The notes beneath the pieces were generated by a model. That model had not been told where the DNA came from, did no database searches, and worked only from the letters and a program-made list of their open reading frames with translations. 64,000 bases of DNA from Shewanella cutis (GTDB lineage Bacteria; Pseudomonadota; Gammaproteobacteria; Enterobacterales; Shewanellaceae), in contig NZ_JACSDI010000001.1 of the NCBI RefSeq assembly GCF_022410515.1, positions 310,001-374,000 of the forward strand, read 5' to 3'. The position numbers were made by a program, and so were the translations under genes. Below are positions 61,722 through 64,000 of the stretch, piece by piece; position 1 is the stretch's first letter; the number at the start of each line of letters is the position of its first letter.

Positions 61722-61742
61722 AAAGGCGCACTTGGCGCCTTT
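61722..61742 (-). terminator. Terminator of guaA (bidirectional hairpin)
   Basis: AAAGGCGC (61722-61729) with GCGCCTTT (61735-61742), 5-nt loop. On the minus strand it continues TTTTATTG. It ends guaBA; it may also stop the diguanylate cyclase transcript, though that side has a poor T-run. Confidence 0.82.
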
Positions 61743-61773
61743 CGTTAATTAATCATGTCATCAAGACAAGCAA

Positions 61774-63351
61774 TTATTCCCACTCGATGGTTGCAGGTGG
61801 CTTACCTGAAATATCGTAAACCACGCGGGAGATACCGTCGATTTCGTTGATGATACGGTTTGATACGCGGCCAAGGAAATCATATGGCAAATGTGCCCAG
61901 TGCGCGGTCATAAAGTCGATGGTTTCAACGGCGCGCAGTGACACCACCCAATCGTATTTACGGCCATCACCCATCACACCCACAGAGCGAACTGGTAAGA
62001 ACACGGTAAAGGCTTGGCTGACTTTGTTATAAAGATCAGCTTTGTGCAGCTCTTCGATGAAAATTGCATCAGCGCGGCGCAGCAAATCACAGTATTCTTT
62101 CTTCACTTCGCCCAGTACTCGTACGCCTAAGCCTGGGCCAGGGAATGGGTGGCGGTAAAGCATGTTGTATGGCAGACCTAACTCGAGACCAATCTTACGC
62201 ACTTCATCTTTAAAGAGTTCACGCAGTGGCTCAACCAGACCTAGCTCCATATCATCTGGCAAACCGCCAACGTTATGGTGCGATTTGATCACGTGTGCTT
62301 TACCAGTGGCGCTACCTGCAGATTCAATCACGTCAGGATAGATAGTACCTTGGGCTAACCATTTCGCATTAACGCATTTTTTGGCTTCTTCATCGAAAAT
62401 TTCAACGAATACGCGGCCAATAATTTTACGTTTAGCTTCAGGATCAGCTTCGCCTTTAAGTGCATCAAGGAAACGGTTTTCCGCATCCACATGGACAATA
62501 TTGAGACCGAAGTGGTCACCAAACATTTCCATCACTTGCTTCGCTTCGTTCAATCGTAGCAAACCGTTATCAACAAATACGCAGGTCAGCTTCTTACCAA
62601 TCGCACGGTGCAGCAGCATAGCAACAACGGAAGAGTCGACACCACCTGAAAGACCTAAAATCACTTCATCATCGCCCACTTGCTTTTTCAAGCGCTCGAT
62701 AGCGTCTTCAATGATTGATGAAGGTTTCCAGTTTGCGGCACAACCACAGATATCTAAGGCAAAATGTGACAGCATACGCATGCCTTGACGGGTATGGGTC
62801 ACTTCAGGGTGGAACTGCACGCCGTAAAAACGTTTTTCCTCACAGGACATGGCCGCAAATGGACAAGTATCGGTTTTAGCTACGGCCACAAAGCCTTCTG
62901 GAATCGCCGACACTTTATCGCCATGGCTCATCCACACATCGAGCAGGGACTTACCATCGCTGCTAACGGCATCTTCGATACCTTTAAACAGGGCAGATTC
63001 AGCAAGCATTTCAATTTGGGCATAACCAAATTCGCCTTCACCCACGCCTTGGATCACTTTACCCCCAAGCTGTTCAGACATGGTTTGCATGCCATAGCAA
63101 ATACCAAGAACAGGTACGCCAGCATTAAACACATATTCAGGTGCGCGGGGAGAGTTATCAGCGGTCACGCTTTCAGGGCCGCCCGCGAGGATAATGCCGT
63201 TCGGGGCAAACTCACGAATTTGGGCTTCAGTCACATCCCATGCCCATAACTCACAGTAAACACCAATTTCACGGATACGACGGGCAATCAGTTGGGTGTA
63301 CTGAGATCCAAAATCGAGGATCAGTATCTTATGCTCATGAATATCGCTCAT
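61774..63351 (-). CDS. guaA: GMP synthase (glutamine-hydrolysing) GuaA
   Basis: Converts XMP to GMP. 525 residues. Class I glutaminase domain (about 10-200) with the nucleophile in [17 protein letters not shown] and the [11 protein letters not shown]is-Glu. PP-loop ATP-pyrophosphatase domain with [22 protein letters not shown]-terminal dimerisation domain ending [12 protein letters not shown]. Downstream of guaB with a 116-bp gap containing a large hairpin. Confidence 0.97.
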   Translation of the reverse strand: MSDIHEHKILILDFGSQYTQLIARRIREIGVYCELWAWDVTEAQIREFAPNGIILAGGPESVTADNSPRAPEYVFNAGVPVLGICYGMQTMSEQLGGKVIQGVGEGEFGYAQIEMLAESALFKGIEDAVSSDGKSLLDVWMSHGDKVSAIPEGFVAVAKTDTCPFAAMSCEEKRFYGVQFHPEVTHTRQGMRMLSHFALDICGCAANWKPSSIIEDAIERLKKQVGDDEVILGLSGGVDSSVVAMLLHRAIGKKLTCVFVDNGLLRLNEAKQVMEMFGDHFGLNIVHVDAENRFLDALKGEADPEAKRKIIGRVFVEIFDEEAKKCVNAKWLAQGTIYPDVIESAGSATGKAHVIKSHHNVGGLPDDMELGLVEPLRELFKDEVRKIGLELGLPYNMLYRHPFPGPGLGVRVLGEVKKEYCDLLRRADAIFIEELHKADLYNKVSQAFTVFLPVRSVGVMGDGRKYDWVVSLRAVETIDFMTAHWAHLPYDFLGRVSNRIINEIDGISRVVYDISGKPPATIEWE

Positions 63352-63425
63352 GGATAACCTTTATTTCATCTATTGTTTTAACTTAGCTCAAGACGAGAGG
63401 TTCAATCTTGAGGGCATACGGATCT

Positions 63426-63460
63426 TAATACCGGGGCGGCAAACTGCCGCCCCGGTATTA
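63426..63460. other. Perfect 15-bp hairpin between guaB and guaA
   Basis: TAATACCGGGGCGGC (63426-63440) pairs perfectly with GCCGCCCCGGTATTA (63446-63460) around a 5-nt loop. Neither strand has a U-tract after it, so it is not a standard terminator. It begins 8 bp past the guaB stop and may protect the guaB 3' end or reduce read-through into guaA. Confidence 0.8.
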
Positions 63461-63467
63461 CAAACGC

Positions 63468-64000
<533 letters not shown>

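Overview
The window looks like chromosomal DNA of a marine or aquatic gammaproteobacterium, most likely Shewanella. The reasons are the gene order of a Vibrio/Shewanella-type polar flagellar locus (fliS-flaI-fliD-flaG-two flagellins-flgLKJIHGFEDCB-cheR-cheV-flgA-flgM-flgN-flgP-flgO-flgT), the adjoining flagellin glycosylation island with Maf proteins, and housekeeping neighbours (cydABX, purL, mltF, tadA, guaBA). The genus call is inference from protein sequence and gene order; nothing was searched.

Layout. 1-22 kb: late flagellar genes, nearly all on the minus strand. They comprise filament cap and chaperones, two short flagellins, the hook-filament junction, rod, hook, P- and L-rings, and chemotaxis genes cheR and cheV. 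flgA and flgMN run on the plus strand, and flgO/flgP/flgT encode outer-membrane accessory proteins of polar flagella. Sigma-54 (-24/-12) promoters can be read upstream of flgB and flgF, and sigma-28 promoters upstream of one flagellin and of flgM. This fits the class II-IV hierarchy of polar flagella.

22-39.5 kb: a tRNA-Arg(CCU) gene, then a nonulosonic acid (pseudaminic acid-like) and flagellin glycosylation cluster bracketed by two Maf/DUF115 glycosyltransferase-like genes. Core genes are pseB, pseC, a SpsF-PseG fusion and a truncated-form PseI. Inserted between pseI and a GH57-like gene, on the opposite strand and visibly more AT-rich, is a five-gene module. It encodes an ATP-grasp ligase, an SDR reductase, a DXS-like thiamine-diphosphate enzyme, a SpsF-like/methyltransferase fusion and a second methyltransferase. 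No PseH acetyltransferase was recognised. I propose that this module makes and attaches an unusual acyl group, and methylates it or the sugar, to diversify the flagellar glycan. This is the best candidate for an undescribed pathway in the window.

39.5-49.4 kb: a DUF2947-like protein, a chalcone-isomerase-like periplasmic protein, an outer-membrane beta-barrel, a TetR-controlled RND efflux pair with two recognisable palindromic operators, a YdcH-like small protein and a Cache-type chemoreceptor.

49.4-54.1 kb: a 271-bp MITE with TA-flanked inverted repeats, the cydABX cytochrome bd operon (including the 38-residue CydX), a perfect FNR-type site, and a free-standing transcription unit with its own promoter and terminator carrying two tiny ORFs. 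54.1-64 kb: purL, mltF, an arginine-rich small ORF, tadA, a GGDEF diguanylate cyclase, guaA and the 3' part of guaB, which runs off the end.
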